Assembly (NCBI RefSeq): GCF_943193175.1
Contig: NZ_CALPDF010000007.1
Coordinates: 62,001 to 126,000 of the forward strand
Direction of reading: 5' to 3'
From: Neobacillus muris
GTDB taxonomy: Bacteria > Bacillota > Bacilli > Bacillales > Cytobacillaceae
Length of the DNA stretch: 64,000 nucleotides
Made by a program: the position numbers and the translations under genes. Below are positions 53,169-62,194 of the stretch, in pieces. The notes under the pieces are model-generated. The model saw only the letters and a list, made by a program, of their open reading frames with translations, did not search any database and was not told the DNA's origin. Position 1 is the first letter of the stretch, and each line of letters begins with the position of its first letter.

Positions 53169-53600
53169 CTAAAGCGGTGAAATGTTGACGGTGCAGACTT
53201 TGAATTCGGGCATTTTGAAGTTCGGGTCCAAAGCGGGATTGGTTACGCGGTTGATGCTTTGAAGGTCCCCCCAGTGGAAGGAGGTGAACAGGGTGTCCTC
53301 CCGGATGGAGGGGGTAACCGATGTTCTCATCACAGCACTGCCCTTTTCGATTGGACCTTTACCAAGTCCCCATCTGCCAGTTGATATTTTGAGCCGTTTT
53401 TGGGTGAATGGAAATGAACGGCTCTGAAGCGAGGCTAGTTAGTTTGGGGCTTTTTCTTGTCTGTACCCCGGACAAATAATGATACATAATCCGGCCTGTA
53501 GTCAGAACTCATGACTTACCGGCTCCTTCGGCTCCTGTTTTGCCACAGCAGAAATCACCGCTTTTCCATCTGCATGAGCAAATATACGTTCAAATTTCAT
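53169..53600 (-). pseudogene. C-terminal remnant of a molybdopterin nitrate reductase
   Basis: Pieces in different minus-strand frames spell a molybdopterin-dinucleotide-binding domain: ADGKAVISAVAKQEPKEPV, LTTGRIMYHYLSGVQTRKSP, SEPFISIHPKTA, KYQLADGDLVKVQSKRAV, and RTSVTPSIREDTLFTSFHWG followed by LQSINRVTNPALDPNFKMPEF. At least three frameshifts and no N-terminal two thirds remain. The order and motifs fit NasC/assimilatory nitrate reductase or formate dehydrogenase alpha. Upstream (53600-53650) nothing further is recognisable. Confidence 0.82.
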
Positions 53601-53653
53601 GAAGGTAAGAATAATGGGGATATTGTGCTACATAATTTGACAACTTTTTTAAG

Positions 53654-53688
53654 AAAAAAATAAAAAGGCTGCGAGAAGCTGCAGCCCT
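53654..53688 (-). terminator. Intrinsic terminator of the ABM gene
   Basis: GGGCTGC...GCAGCC stem followed by TTTTTATTTTTTT on the minus strand. Confidence 0.85.
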
Positions 53689-53722
53689 TGCACTGTAATG
53701 CTACTTTTTAGAAGTAATGTGG

Positions 53723-54049
53723 TTACACATCAAAAAAATCGTCCCGCTCCACTTTGCAGATTCTTAAGGAAAAATTTCGATACCATTCTGTTTTTCCTCT
53801 TTCCTTTGCCGCCTGATGTGCTGCATGCTCCTTCCAGCCTTTTATGGCCTCTAACGATTCCCAATAGGAAACGGTTATCCCTAGGTGATTGTCACGGGCA
53901 CTTTCCTCACCTAAAAATCCCGGCTGCCTGGAGGCCAGCTCTGACATCTTTTCAGCCATTTTCTGATACCCTCTGTCGCCTTCCGTTCGTACGGAAGCAA
54001 AAATGACAGCATAATACGGCGCCTGCGGCGTTTTAGCAATTCCCGTCAA
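53723..54049 (-). CDS. Antibiotic biosynthesis monooxygenase (ABM) domain protein
   Basis: 108 aa. Ferredoxin-like ABM fold: YYAVIFASVRTEGDRGYQKMAEKMSELASRQPGFLGEES and SYWESLEAIKGWKEHAAHQ. The family includes heme oxygenases and quinol monooxygenases; this resembles the YqjZ type. TTG start with GGGGGAA upstream. The 54050-54279 gap carries no clear gene. Confidence 0.8.
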   Translation of the reverse strand: MTGIAKTPQAPYYAVIFASVRTEGDRGYQKMAEKMSELASRQPGFLGEESARDNHLGITVSYWESLEAIKGWKEHAAHQAAKERGKTEWYRNFSLRICKVERDDFFDV

Positions 54050-54279
54050 ATGAATTCCCCCAACCGTTTTTTAGTTTGTGTGCTAAAGAGCCTCATATCT
54101 ACTTATAGTGGAACGATTTTCCAATTATTATTCCATTTTGTCAATTCATTCCAAAATTTTAACGACGGCGGCGAATTTATGCTCCCTTATTCACCGATTC
54201 ATTTCAAAACAATTGCTGTTCCGGCAAGACTATGTTTATAATGACATCACGCAGCAAAATAAACGAAAGAGGGATACCT

Positions 54280-54861
54280 TTGAATATATTATGGGACTTT
54301 GATGGGACACTGTTTGACACTTATCCGGCTCTTGTCCAAGGATTTATCGAGCTAAGCGGGAGAGACCTGGACCGTGCTGAAGTATTGAGCTGGTTGAAAA
54401 AAGATTCGAAAACAGCATTTAAGCATTATGGAATCAGTGAAAGCCAAAGAGAAAAATATCAACAATTGTATAACCATTATTCGCGATTGACCAGCAGGCC
54501 GTTTGACTACCTGAAGGATGCTCTAGCTTCTGCTGACCAAAATATTATTGTCACACACCGTGACAAGGAATCTACACTCTACTTGCTTGAAAAATATCAG
54601 TTAACAAAATACTTTCAAGAAATTGTATCTGTAGAAGAGCAAGGCTTCACCAGAAAGCCCCACAGCGCTTCCTACGAATACGTTCTAAAAAAATACCCCA
54701 TCGATTTAGTTGTTGGTGACCGCGAACTCGATTTAATTCCCGGCAGAAAACTAAACATAAAAACCGCAGCCTTCCAAAACCAAAACATCGAAGCGGACTT
54801 CCACATCGACAACTACACAGAATTTGCACCAGTGGTCCTTCACTCTCTAAGAAACCAATAG
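54280..54861 (+). CDS. HAD-IA family phosphatase (phosphoglycolate phosphatase-like)
   Basis: 193 aa from TTG, with GAGGG 6 nt before it. Motif I WDFDGTLFDTYPAL (nucleophile Asp7), motif II VTHRD, motif III Lys in RKPHS (about 140), motif IV VVGDRELDLIPG. Substrate unknown. Its codons become A/C-rich toward the 3' end, and its stop TAG provides the first G of palindrome cluster 4. Confidence 0.85.
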   Translation: MNILWDFDGTLFDTYPALVQGFIELSGRDLDRAEVLSWLKKDSKTAFKHYGISESQREKYQQLYNHYSRLTSRPFDYLKDALASADQNIIVTHRDKESTLYLLEKYQLTKYFQEIVSVEEQGFTRKPHSASYEYVLKKYPIDLVVGDRELDLIPGRKLNIKTAAFQNQNIEADFHIDNYTEFAPVVLHSLRNQ

Positions 54862-54967
54862 GGGCCAGTCCCCCGCCTCATTAACACTGCATCACTTTAT
54901 CATAGCGGGGGACTGGCCCCCGCTTCATTAACGCTGCAGTACTTTAGCACAGTGGGGGACTGGCCCC
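54861..54967. repeat. Palindrome cluster 4 (three units)
   Basis: GGGGCCAGTCCCC (54861-54873), GCGGGGGACTGGCCCCCGC (54905-54923), GGGGGACTGGCCCC (54954-54967), with CATTAACACTGCA and CATTAACGCTGCA in the spacers. Sits exactly between the stop codons of two convergent genes (1-2 bp from each). Left 54721-54840: A44 C36 G18 T22; right 54971-55020: A10 C7 G16 T17. Confidence 0.88.
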
Positions 54968-54968
54968 G

Positions 54969-56063
54969 CTAACGGAGTTTGACGGAGTAGTGTCTCATGG
55001 ATTTGGGGATTCCTTTTAGCTGAAGGGCTCCGTTATAGACCATGGTTCTGATTCTGTATTCTAGGAATGAGTCGCTGATGATTTCGTCCATTTGGCTTAA
55101 TGTTTCACCGATTATTCTTGCTGTTAAGATAAATTCCTGGTTTTGCTGTAATTTTTCCAGCATGCTGAGGATTAATTCATCATAATAGGTTTCGGGCACG
55201 TTTACGATTCGCTCCTGTTTCCAGATCCGCAAAACCTGTTGTGGTGAGGACCTAGACAGCTCTTGCCATTCTTTCTCATAGCGAAGCCTCTCCTCCTCTG
55301 ACAATGGGGTTAACGCCGCCATCTCCAAAAACAGCCGTAACTTCTCCGGCTCAATTTGACTAGTATGTGTCATCAGCTGGAAACCGTCCTGCCCCTTCAT
55401 AAATGATTCATAGAGGCTGGTTGAATTCATTAAGAACACCTTATTGGCTTTTCCGCTTAACAGCTTGAACATGAACCGGATACCAGTCTGTTCGCTGGCA
55501 TTATTGGCCGTCCAAAGATAAATAGGAAGCTGCTCCGGGATATCCTCTATCTCCATAAGCGTATTTTTAAATAAAGTCTCACGCTCATAGTCTTCCATCT
55601 CTGTATTAATATGCTCATAAAGCCATTCAAAGCGAAAATCCTGCCCGGCTGTTTCATGCAGCTGCCAGACGGGGCCAATGGCAAAAAAATCGGGGAACCC
55701 AATCACCGTCTTTGGCCGCTCGAGCCCAAAACGCAAACAACCGGCTGCGGATTCAGAGACCACCATGTGAACCGGGCCGTCCATAGGAAACTGCCGATGC
55801 TGTTGAATTTGCTGATTTATGTGTTCAAGCATCTTCATACGATCGTCCTGTCTCACAGCATACCCTCTGCCGATGAGCGGCTCACTTTCCGCATGATGAA
55901 ACGTTTCAAATTCCTCAGAATCGCTGAGTTCATAGGTTTGCCATTCGCCCCTATGATGTAACTCACTTAGCGTCAAGTACCGGCTCGATTCAATCTGATA
56001 AACAAAGACAATATTCGGTTCCATAAAAAAATAAATATAGGGATAAAGGGCTTTTGTTCGCAT
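54969..56063 (-). CDS. DUF1835/DUF3658 domain protein
   Basis: 364 aa. The middle region VHMVVSESAAGCLRFGL...VIGFPDFFAIGPVWQL (about 97-135) is the DUF1835 signature, and the C-terminal third (about 270-350) matches DUF3658. An N-terminal 90-residue extension precedes these. Family of unknown function, common in Bacillaceae. RBS AAGGAGG lies 7 nt upstream. Second gene of a pair with the upstream 204-aa gene (12-nt gap). 3' end biased to A/C on its coding strand, next to palindrome cluster 4. Confidence 0.75.
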   Translation of the reverse strand: MRTKALYPYIYFFMEPNIVFVYQIESSRYLTLSELHHRGEWQTYELSDSEEFETFHHAESEPLIGRGYAVRQDDRMKMLEHINQQIQQHRQFPMDGPVHMVVSESAAGCLRFGLERPKTVIGFPDFFAIGPVWQLHETAGQDFRFEWLYEHINTEMEDYERETLFKNTLMEIEDIPEQLPIYLWTANNASEQTGIRFMFKLLSGKANKVFLMNSTSLYESFMKGQDGFQLMTHTSQIEPEKLRLFLEMAALTPLSEEERLRYEKEWQELSRSSPQQVLRIWKQERIVNVPETYYDELILSMLEKLQQNQEFILTARIIGETLSQMDEIISDSFLEYRIRTMVYNGALQLKGIPKSMRHYSVKLR

Positions 56064-56075
56064 GTTATTTCCTCC

Positions 56076-56690
56076 TTAATCCAATTGAAAACCAATTTCC
56101 AGACCTGTTGGCTCGTCCTTGAACGGGTCCTGATACTCTTTAAAGGTCAGCTTCAGTCCTGAATAATCATCGGGTATCCTTGGTGTGACAATAAAGGTAT
56201 GAGTGTATTGACCGGTTGTCCCGCTGCCCCGATCCATCCGGCATTCATACGGCTCTCCCATCTCCAATGTCAAAAAGGCAGGCCGTTCGTGCTGTAGATG
56301 CCTTAGCTCGTGCTCCCCTTCGGTCTCATGCCAATCGCAATTCAACTGAACCACGCTGGCGTTCTCAAACTGGCGGATAAACGTAATCGTGTACAAACGG
56401 CCAGCTTTTTCAACAGACTTTAGAATCGAGAGATATTTTTCAAAATGAATCGGTTCCACCCGTGGTTTAAATTGATCTTCCAGTCTTAAAGAACCAAATA
56501 AAGAGTTCAAGAAATCCTCGTAATGGCCATACTTTGAAGCCCACCCAGCAATCAAATCAGCTGGCGGAAATCCCGGGTTCTGATTCGAAAGTTCCCGCCG
56601 TTCTTTCAGAAGGGCACAAATCTGTTCATCGATGGAAAAAAGCCTGTCATCATAGTACTCCGTTGGTCGCTCAAACGGCAAACGCCTCAT
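56076..56690 (-). CDS. 204-aa protein of unknown function
   Basis: Soluble protein. The N-terminal region (FSIDEQICALLKERRELSN) is a helix like those in chorismate-mutase-type folds, followed by a beta-rich domain (about 80-200) with HTFIVTPRIPDDYSGLKLTF. Paired with the DUF1835 gene, so they may work together. No function can be stated. RBS region AGGAGGAAGAT lies before ATG. Confidence 0.6.
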   Translation of the reverse strand: MRRLPFERPTEYYDDRLFSIDEQICALLKERRELSNQNPGFPPADLIAGWASKYGHYEDFLNSLFGSLRLEDQFKPRVEPIHFEKYLSILKSVEKAGRLYTITFIRQFENASVVQLNCDWHETEGEHELRHLQHERPAFLTLEMGEPYECRMDRGSGTTGQYTHTFIVTPRIPDDYSGLKLTFKEYQDPFKDEPTGLEIGFQLD

Positions 56691-56842
56691 CTTATCTTCC
56701 TCCTCGTAAACTGTCCATTACCTTTAGACTACCAAAAATTGGTGTTTAGTTAAACTATGACTCCCAAATATATTTTTTTAAATAGGTATGGCTCCAACTA
56801 AAGCATAATGGTAAAATCATGAAAAAACCGGGAGGAAAAGCC

Positions 56843-57859
56843 ATGATAACGTATCCCTATTTAAAAAAAGGAGCCACAGCCGGGGTAACCGCACCATCTT
56901 CCGGTGTGCCGGCTGACTTACATCCTCTAGTAAAACAGGCTTGCCAACGGCTGGAAAAAGAAGGATTCACCACGATCTGCGGCGAGACGGTTTGGACGCA
57001 GGATAAGGCGAAATCGGCTCCAGCCAAAAAACGGGCAGCTGAATGGAACGAAATGATGCAAAATCCCGCCATCGACATCATCCTTCCTCCATGGGGCGGA
57101 GAACTGATGGTGGAAATTCTCGAACATCTGGACTTTGAAAATATCGAAACCAAATGGGTTTTAGGTTACTCTGACATGAGCGGCTTGCTGCTGGCGATTA
57201 CGTTAAAAACAGGAATGGCTACCGCTCATGGCACAAATCTAATCGACTTGCGGGGAGAATATTCCGACGATACGACAGCCATGTGGCAAACCGTATTATC
57301 GACCAAACCGGGAGAATCCGTCGTCCAGCATTCCTCTTCCCTCTTTCAAAAAAAATGGCGCCACGACGAGCCAACGGCTTGTGTGTTTCACTTAACGGAA
57401 AAGACGGTTTGGAAAACCATTCCCGCCCGAACAGTAAAGATCGAAGGACGGCTTTTGGGAGGCTGCATCGACATTATCAGACATCTAGCGGGAACTCCGT
57501 ACGGCAATGTGCAGAATTTTAGAGATCAGCATCTTCAAGGAGATCCGGTGATTTGGTATTTAGAAAACTGCGAATTGAATACGGCTGATTTGCGCAGGTC
57601 TTTAGTCCAAATGAAGCTGGCGGGCTGGTTTCATAACTGTTCCGGGCTGATGTTTGGCCGCAGCCCAGCCAATAGGGCTGTGGAAAACTATACCGTGGAA
57701 GATGTTTATCAGGAGCTGGCTGATGAGTTGAAGGTTCCGATTATTTTTGATATCGATTGCGGCCATGTTCCGCCGCAAATGACCTTTATTAACGGGGCTT
57801 ACGCAGAGGTAGAAGCTGCAGACGGAAAAGGCACAGTCATACAATCTTTTCGGCCGTAA
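56843..57859 (+). CDS. S66 peptidase family protein, MccF-like
   Basis: 338 aa. LD-carboxypeptidase superfamily: GATAGVTAPSSG near the N-terminus, LPPWGGELMVEIL, nucleophile Ser in GYSDMSG (about 114), Glu in EGRLLGGCID (about 207) and His in DIDCGHVPPQMTF (about 309). The microcin C self-immunity protein MccF, which cleaves aminoacyl nucleotides, is the closest type; murein tetrapeptide trimming is the alternative. The ATG after GGGAGG is used. Followed by an APH gene 26 nt later: a possible resistance pair. Confidence 0.85.
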   Translation: MITYPYLKKGATAGVTAPSSGVPADLHPLVKQACQRLEKEGFTTICGETVWTQDKAKSAPAKKRAAEWNEMMQNPAIDIILPPWGGELMVEILEHLDFENIETKWVLGYSDMSGLLLAITLKTGMATAHGTNLIDLRGEYSDDTTAMWQTVLSTKPGESVVQHSSSLFQKKWRHDEPTACVFHLTEKTVWKTIPARTVKIEGRLLGGCIDIIRHLAGTPYGNVQNFRDQHLQGDPVIWYLENCELNTADLRRSLVQMKLAGWFHNCSGLMFGRSPANRAVENYTVEDVYQELADELKVPIIFDIDCGHVPPQMTFINGAYAEVEAADGKGTVIQSFRP

Positions 57860-57885
57860 CTTTCTTTAGGATGGAAGGTGTAATC

Positions 57886-58797
57886 ATGAATCAGCCATGG
57901 GAACCAGAAATCACCGTTCAGATCGGTCAAGCCGCCAGGATGATCACAGCACAGTTTCCACAGCTGCAGCCTGTTCATATAACCAATTTCGGTGAAGGCT
58001 TTGATAATTCGGTTTTTCTTGTGAATAACCAATACGTTTTTCGGTTTCCACGGAAAGAAATGGCGGTCAGCTTACTGGCGGCAGAATGCCGGATTCTTCC
58101 CTTGCTCGCCCCAAACCTGCCCATTCCCATTCCCCATCCGCATTTTTTGGGGAGGCCCGAAGCAGGTTATCCTTGGCCATTTGCCAGTTATGAACTGCTG
58201 CCCGGAAAGACTCCGTTCAGGTTGACAGAGGAACAGCGAATCATGTCTGCGAAGCCATTCGCGCTTTTTTTAAAAAAGCTGCACGATTTTCCAAAAGGGA
58301 AAGCGGAACAACTGCAAATTCCCTATGATCAGCTTGACCGAATGAATTTAGTAAAAAGAAAACCAATGCTGGAAACGAGTATCGAAAGCGCCAAGAGAAA
58401 CGGGTTATTGGACTCTGGGACGGAGGAAAAACTTCATGATTTCCTTTCAACGATCCACGCGTCCTTTAAGGATGAAACTCGAACATTGGTTCATGGTGAC
58501 TTACATATGAAAAATTTTCTTGTGGATGATAAGGGGAAGATTTCAGCTGTTATCGATTGGGGTGACACACATATTGGCCACCCGGTAATCGATTTATCAA
58601 TCGTTTATAGTTTTTTACCCCCTGCAGGCAGAAATGAGTTTTTCCAGTGGTACGGAGATGTTTTGCCTGAGTGGAAAATAGCGGCAAGGTTTAAAGCGAT
58701 TTATTCGCTTATTATGCTTCTCTCGTATGCGAATGACCAGGAGGATCTTAAGTTAGTAAACGAGTGTTGTGCTTCCTTACGAATAGCATTAAATTAG
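57886..58797 (+). CDS. Aminoglycoside phosphotransferase (APH) family kinase
   Basis: 303 aa. Protein-kinase-like fold: N-lobe FGEGFDNSVFLVNNQYVFRFPRK (ATP-binding Lys about 57), catalytic loop VHGDLHMKNFLVD (Asp about 207), metal Asp in VIDWGDTHIGHPVIDLSIVY. Related proteins phosphorylate aminoglycosides, macrolides or small metabolites; no specificity is implied. ATG after GGAAGG. Probably co-transcribed with the MccF-like gene. Confidence 0.85.
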   Translation: MNQPWEPEITVQIGQAARMITAQFPQLQPVHITNFGEGFDNSVFLVNNQYVFRFPRKEMAVSLLAAECRILPLLAPNLPIPIPHPHFLGRPEAGYPWPFASYELLPGKTPFRLTEEQRIMSAKPFALFLKKLHDFPKGKAEQLQIPYDQLDRMNLVKRKPMLETSIESAKRNGLLDSGTEEKLHDFLSTIHASFKDETRTLVHGDLHMKNFLVDDKGKISAVIDWGDTHIGHPVIDLSIVYSFLPPAGRNEFFQWYGDVLPEWKIAARFKAIYSLIMLLSYANDQEDLKLVNECCASLRIALN

Positions 58798-58810
58798 CTG
58801 GATCACACAT

Positions 58811-58856
58811 AAAAACAGTCCTGAAAAGATTCATCTTTTAGACCTCTTCAGGACTG
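58811..58856 (-). terminator. Terminator of the SNF2 gene, shared with the APH gene
   Basis: CAGTCCTGAA / TTCAGGACTG stem; TTTTTATG follows on the minus strand. Confidence 0.8.
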
Positions 58857-58867
58857 CCCTGCAAATG

Positions 58868-61800
58868 CTAAATCATCAAGATTTCTCGAATATCTTCCTC
58901 GGTAAGTGCGGCCATGGCCCTATCTTCGTCCGAATCAATGATCTCTTCCACCAGATGACGCTTTTTTTCTTGAAGTTCATTCATTTTTTCTTCAATCGTT
59001 CCCCGGGCAATAAGCTTAATGACTTGAACCGTGTTCTTTTGCCCCATCCGATGGGCCCGGTCCGCCGCTTGTTCTTCGACAGCCGGATTCCACCAGGTGT
59101 CATACAAAATAACCGTATCTGCCCCCATCAAATTAAGGCCCGTGCCCCCTGCTTTTAAGGAAATCAGAAAGAAATCCCGCTCCCCAAGATTAAATCGCTC
59201 ACAGATTTGCACCCGTTCCTCTGCAGGAGTCTGCCCATCCAGGTAAAAGAACGGCAGGCCTTTCATTGTGAGTTCCCGGCCTATCATCTCTAACATTTTA
59301 GTAAACTGGGAAAAGATGAGCACCCTTCTTCCCGATTGCTTCGATTCATCGATCAATCGCATCAGCTGTTCAAATTTGGCGGAACTGCCTTGATACCCGT
59401 CGACAAATAAGCCTGGATGGCAGCAAATCTGCCGCAGCCGGGTCAAACCGGCCAAGATTCTAATCCGATTTTTTCGAATCGTATCCCTGTCTAAATGCTT
59501 GAGGGTGTCATGCCGGAGTTTCGCCAAGTAAGCGGCATACAATTTCTTTTGATCTCCAAGCAATTCCACTGATTCCTGCGACTCCCTTTTTTCAGGCAGC
59601 TCTGAAAGAACATCCTCCTTCATCCGGCGCAGGAGGAAGGGGCGGATTCTTCGGGCAATCTTTTCCTTGGGAAGCTTGCTAAATTCCTTTAACCCAAGGA
59701 ATAGCTCAGGAAATACCACATGATAAATCGACCACAACTCTTCCAATGAATTCTCAACGGGTGTACCTGTCAGGGCAAACCGATACCGTGATGGCAGCCG
59801 TTTTACTGCCCGTGCCGTCTGAGTCAGCGGGTTTTTAAAGGCCTGCGCCTCATCAAAAAACACAGTATGGAAAAATTGCTTCTCCAAAAAGCCAATTTCC
59901 CGCCGGACTAGCGGATAGGAAATGATCAGTGCATCAGCTGCCGAACCTTCCTTTAACAGCTTTGTCCGTTCAGACTTTGTTCCATCGATGACAACCGCCT
60001 GCAATTCGGGGGCAAACTTTTTCAATTCACTAAGCCAGTTATACGTCAACGATGCTGGACAAACTATGAGAACCGGCTGCTTTGCATTGCGGATCTCCGA
60101 CAGCTCGGATACCATAAAAGCGATGCTTTGAATCGTTTTTCCCAGCCCCATATCATCCGCCAAGATCCCCCCGAAGCCATAGTAAGCCAATGTTTTCATC
60201 CATTTGAACCCGTGCTTTTGATACTCCTTCAGAATCGGCTCCAAGCTGGCTGGCACCTTGAACTCTAAGCGGCCGGGATTGCGCAGGTCCTCAAGAAGCT
60301 CGCGGAAGGATTCTTCCAGCTTAAACGCATCACTGATCTCCACCGTGTCAAGCAGCTCCAAGCATTTTTCCATGGGCAAAGCTAATCCATTGGCCAAATC
60401 CTGATTCTGGGCAAGCGGCGAAAGCAAAAACCGCTGAATTTCAGCAAACTCCTTGGTTTGCAGAGAAAGCAAGGAGCCGTTTGGCAGGCGGTAATATTTT
60501 CGTTTTTCTTCTAACGCCGCTAACACTTCCCGAATTTCACCATCCGAAATGCCATCCATTTCAAACTTGAATTCCAGCCAATTGGTCCGCTCCTTTTTGA
60601 CCTTGACCCGCACTTGAGGGATCGACGTTCCGCGGACAATTCGATTTCGAACAGCTGTAGTGGCATATATTTGCACCAGCTTTTGAAGTTTGGGTACTAC
60701 ATGAACCAAAAACTCATATTCCAGCTCCTCATTTTGCAAAAAATACCCGCCGTCCGTTTTCGCAAAGGAACTGTCATCCATTATTTTTAAAATGAGCTCT
60801 TCCTTCTCCATATCCCGAATCAACAGGCTGCCGGCCGGCAGGTCTTTCCTTTCCAATGGATTGATCATCCAGTTTTCATAATGGAATTCGAGACCGGCGA
60901 GGAGCAAATTGTTGACACGATCCAAATAGAGCTTCGCCTTTAAAGGTGTGCTCCGCCATTTTTTCGCAACGGCCTCTGATACATGAACTTGGCCCAGCCT
61001 TTTCAACCCCTGTGCAGCTTTTTCAAGAAAAAAATGAATTTGTTCAGCCGAAATCGGAATTTGGTTGGTACCGGATGCTTCAAGCATTTGTTTCATGTCT
61101 AACAGCCGTTGGCCATCCTCGCTTTCCAGCTGCTTTATTTTTCCATCATACAGAACGGAATGATAGGAGGGCAGGACGAGCAGTTGCTCCATGCCTTTTA
61201 TCCTCAATTGATAATGGTCTTCCTCTGTGTAGGAAAAATCGAATTGCAATGGCAGTGGTCCTGTTAGTATTTGCAGCCCTTCATACATATGGCCATCGTA
61301 TTCGACAGACACATGGGGGGCAGCGATCAGCAGCGGCAAAAGGCGCTCCCAGGCGGATGGAGGGAGGAGCATCAAATGCTCCTCCTCCATAGCCGACAGC
61401 TTTCCATATACCCGTTCATCCTGCATTACGTGAATGAGCTCTTGAAGAACGGCATCTGTTTCTTTCTCAAAGCAAAAATGTTCAGGGTTAAATAGGAATG
61501 TCTCAGCAACTTGCCAGGATTGGCCTTTTCTCGCCTGCTCCAAAAATTCTCTCAGCTGATTCACTTTGAACGAATCAATCGACATTTCAATGCCCAATAA
61601 ATACTGGCTGTTCCCCATCTCGACCGGCTTACAGCTAAAGGCGGCAGCAAGCACTTTTCTTTGCTCAAAATGAGGCAAATGTCCGGTTGGCTTAACGGAC
61701 GAAGAGTTGAAAAGTGTGAGAAAATCCTCGGTAAGTTCTCCACTGGCACCCGTTAGCGGTATTTTTTGGCGCTGGTTTTCAGAAATGGCGATCAAAACAG

Positions 61801-62050
61801 CAGCTATATGCTGACAATCCTTATGAAAAGAAGCTAATTTAGGACAAGTGCATTCGGTGTACATTTCCCCGATTTCATCTATTTGAATTTCAACATGAAA
61901 TTCTTCCTCTACTGTTACGGTTGCACGATAACGATTGGGAAGATATTGCTGAAAGGCAACTTTATTCGTTCGATAAAAATACTCCCCCCGTTTGAAGGAG
62001 ACATCGCCGCACAGTTCCTTGATGTTTTTTTGGGTGAATGGCATGTTCAT
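58868..62050 (-). CDS. SWIM zinc-finger SNF2 family DNA-dependent ATPase
   Basis: 1060 aa. N-terminal SWIM zinc finger (about 61-86: CTCP...CQH), a long middle region including the SNF2 N-terminal associated domain, then a RecA-like ATPase pair: motif I DDMGLGKTIQ (about 630), DEAQ box (FFDEAQAFKNP, about 733), ALTGTPVEN, and helicase C-terminal motifs IFSQFTKML, LKAGGTGLNL, DRAHRMGQ (about 1010). Translocates on double-stranded DNA; bacterial relatives such as B. subtilis YwqA have poorly known roles in DNA repair or RNA polymerase recycling. GGAGGG precedes the ATG. Single gene. Confidence 0.92.
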   Translation of the reverse strand: MNMPFTQKNIKELCGDVSFKRGEYFYRTNKVAFQQYLPNRYRATVTVEEEFHVEIQIDEIGEMYTECTCPKLASFHKDCQHIAAVLIAISENQRQKIPLTGASGELTEDFLTLFNSSSVKPTGHLPHFEQRKVLAAAFSCKPVEMGNSQYLLGIEMSIDSFKVNQLREFLEQARKGQSWQVAETFLFNPEHFCFEKETDAVLQELIHVMQDERVYGKLSAMEEEHLMLLPPSAWERLLPLLIAAPHVSVEYDGHMYEGLQILTGPLPLQFDFSYTEEDHYQLRIKGMEQLLVLPSYHSVLYDGKIKQLESEDGQRLLDMKQMLEASGTNQIPISAEQIHFFLEKAAQGLKRLGQVHVSEAVAKKWRSTPLKAKLYLDRVNNLLLAGLEFHYENWMINPLERKDLPAGSLLIRDMEKEELILKIMDDSSFAKTDGGYFLQNEELEYEFLVHVVPKLQKLVQIYATTAVRNRIVRGTSIPQVRVKVKKERTNWLEFKFEMDGISDGEIREVLAALEEKRKYYRLPNGSLLSLQTKEFAEIQRFLLSPLAQNQDLANGLALPMEKCLELLDTVEISDAFKLEESFRELLEDLRNPGRLEFKVPASLEPILKEYQKHGFKWMKTLAYYGFGGILADDMGLGKTIQSIAFMVSELSEIRNAKQPVLIVCPASLTYNWLSELKKFAPELQAVVIDGTKSERTKLLKEGSAADALIISYPLVRREIGFLEKQFFHTVFFDEAQAFKNPLTQTARAVKRLPSRYRFALTGTPVENSLEELWSIYHVVFPELFLGLKEFSKLPKEKIARRIRPFLLRRMKEDVLSELPEKRESQESVELLGDQKKLYAAYLAKLRHDTLKHLDRDTIRKNRIRILAGLTRLRQICCHPGLFVDGYQGSSAKFEQLMRLIDESKQSGRRVLIFSQFTKMLEMIGRELTMKGLPFFYLDGQTPAEERVQICERFNLGERDFFLISLKAGGTGLNLMGADTVILYDTWWNPAVEEQAADRAHRMGQKNTVQVIKLIARGTIEEKMNELQEKKRHLVEEIIDSDEDRAMAALTEEDIREILMI

Positions 62051-62194
62051 GCGCCCCGCTCCCTCCTTTTCTGGTATAAAAAAACGCTTGGATTACCATA
62101 GTTAATAAACTCCATTTTAACACATAAAAGGACTAGGCAAGGTTAAAATAAGGCAAAATGAGGCTGTGCCGATCAGGGTAAAGGAAGGATTCAA

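Noticed and set aside
54050-54279. Possible small gene or remnant before the HAD phosphatase
   Set aside because: Short overlapping frames give no recognisable motif and no frame has an RBS.
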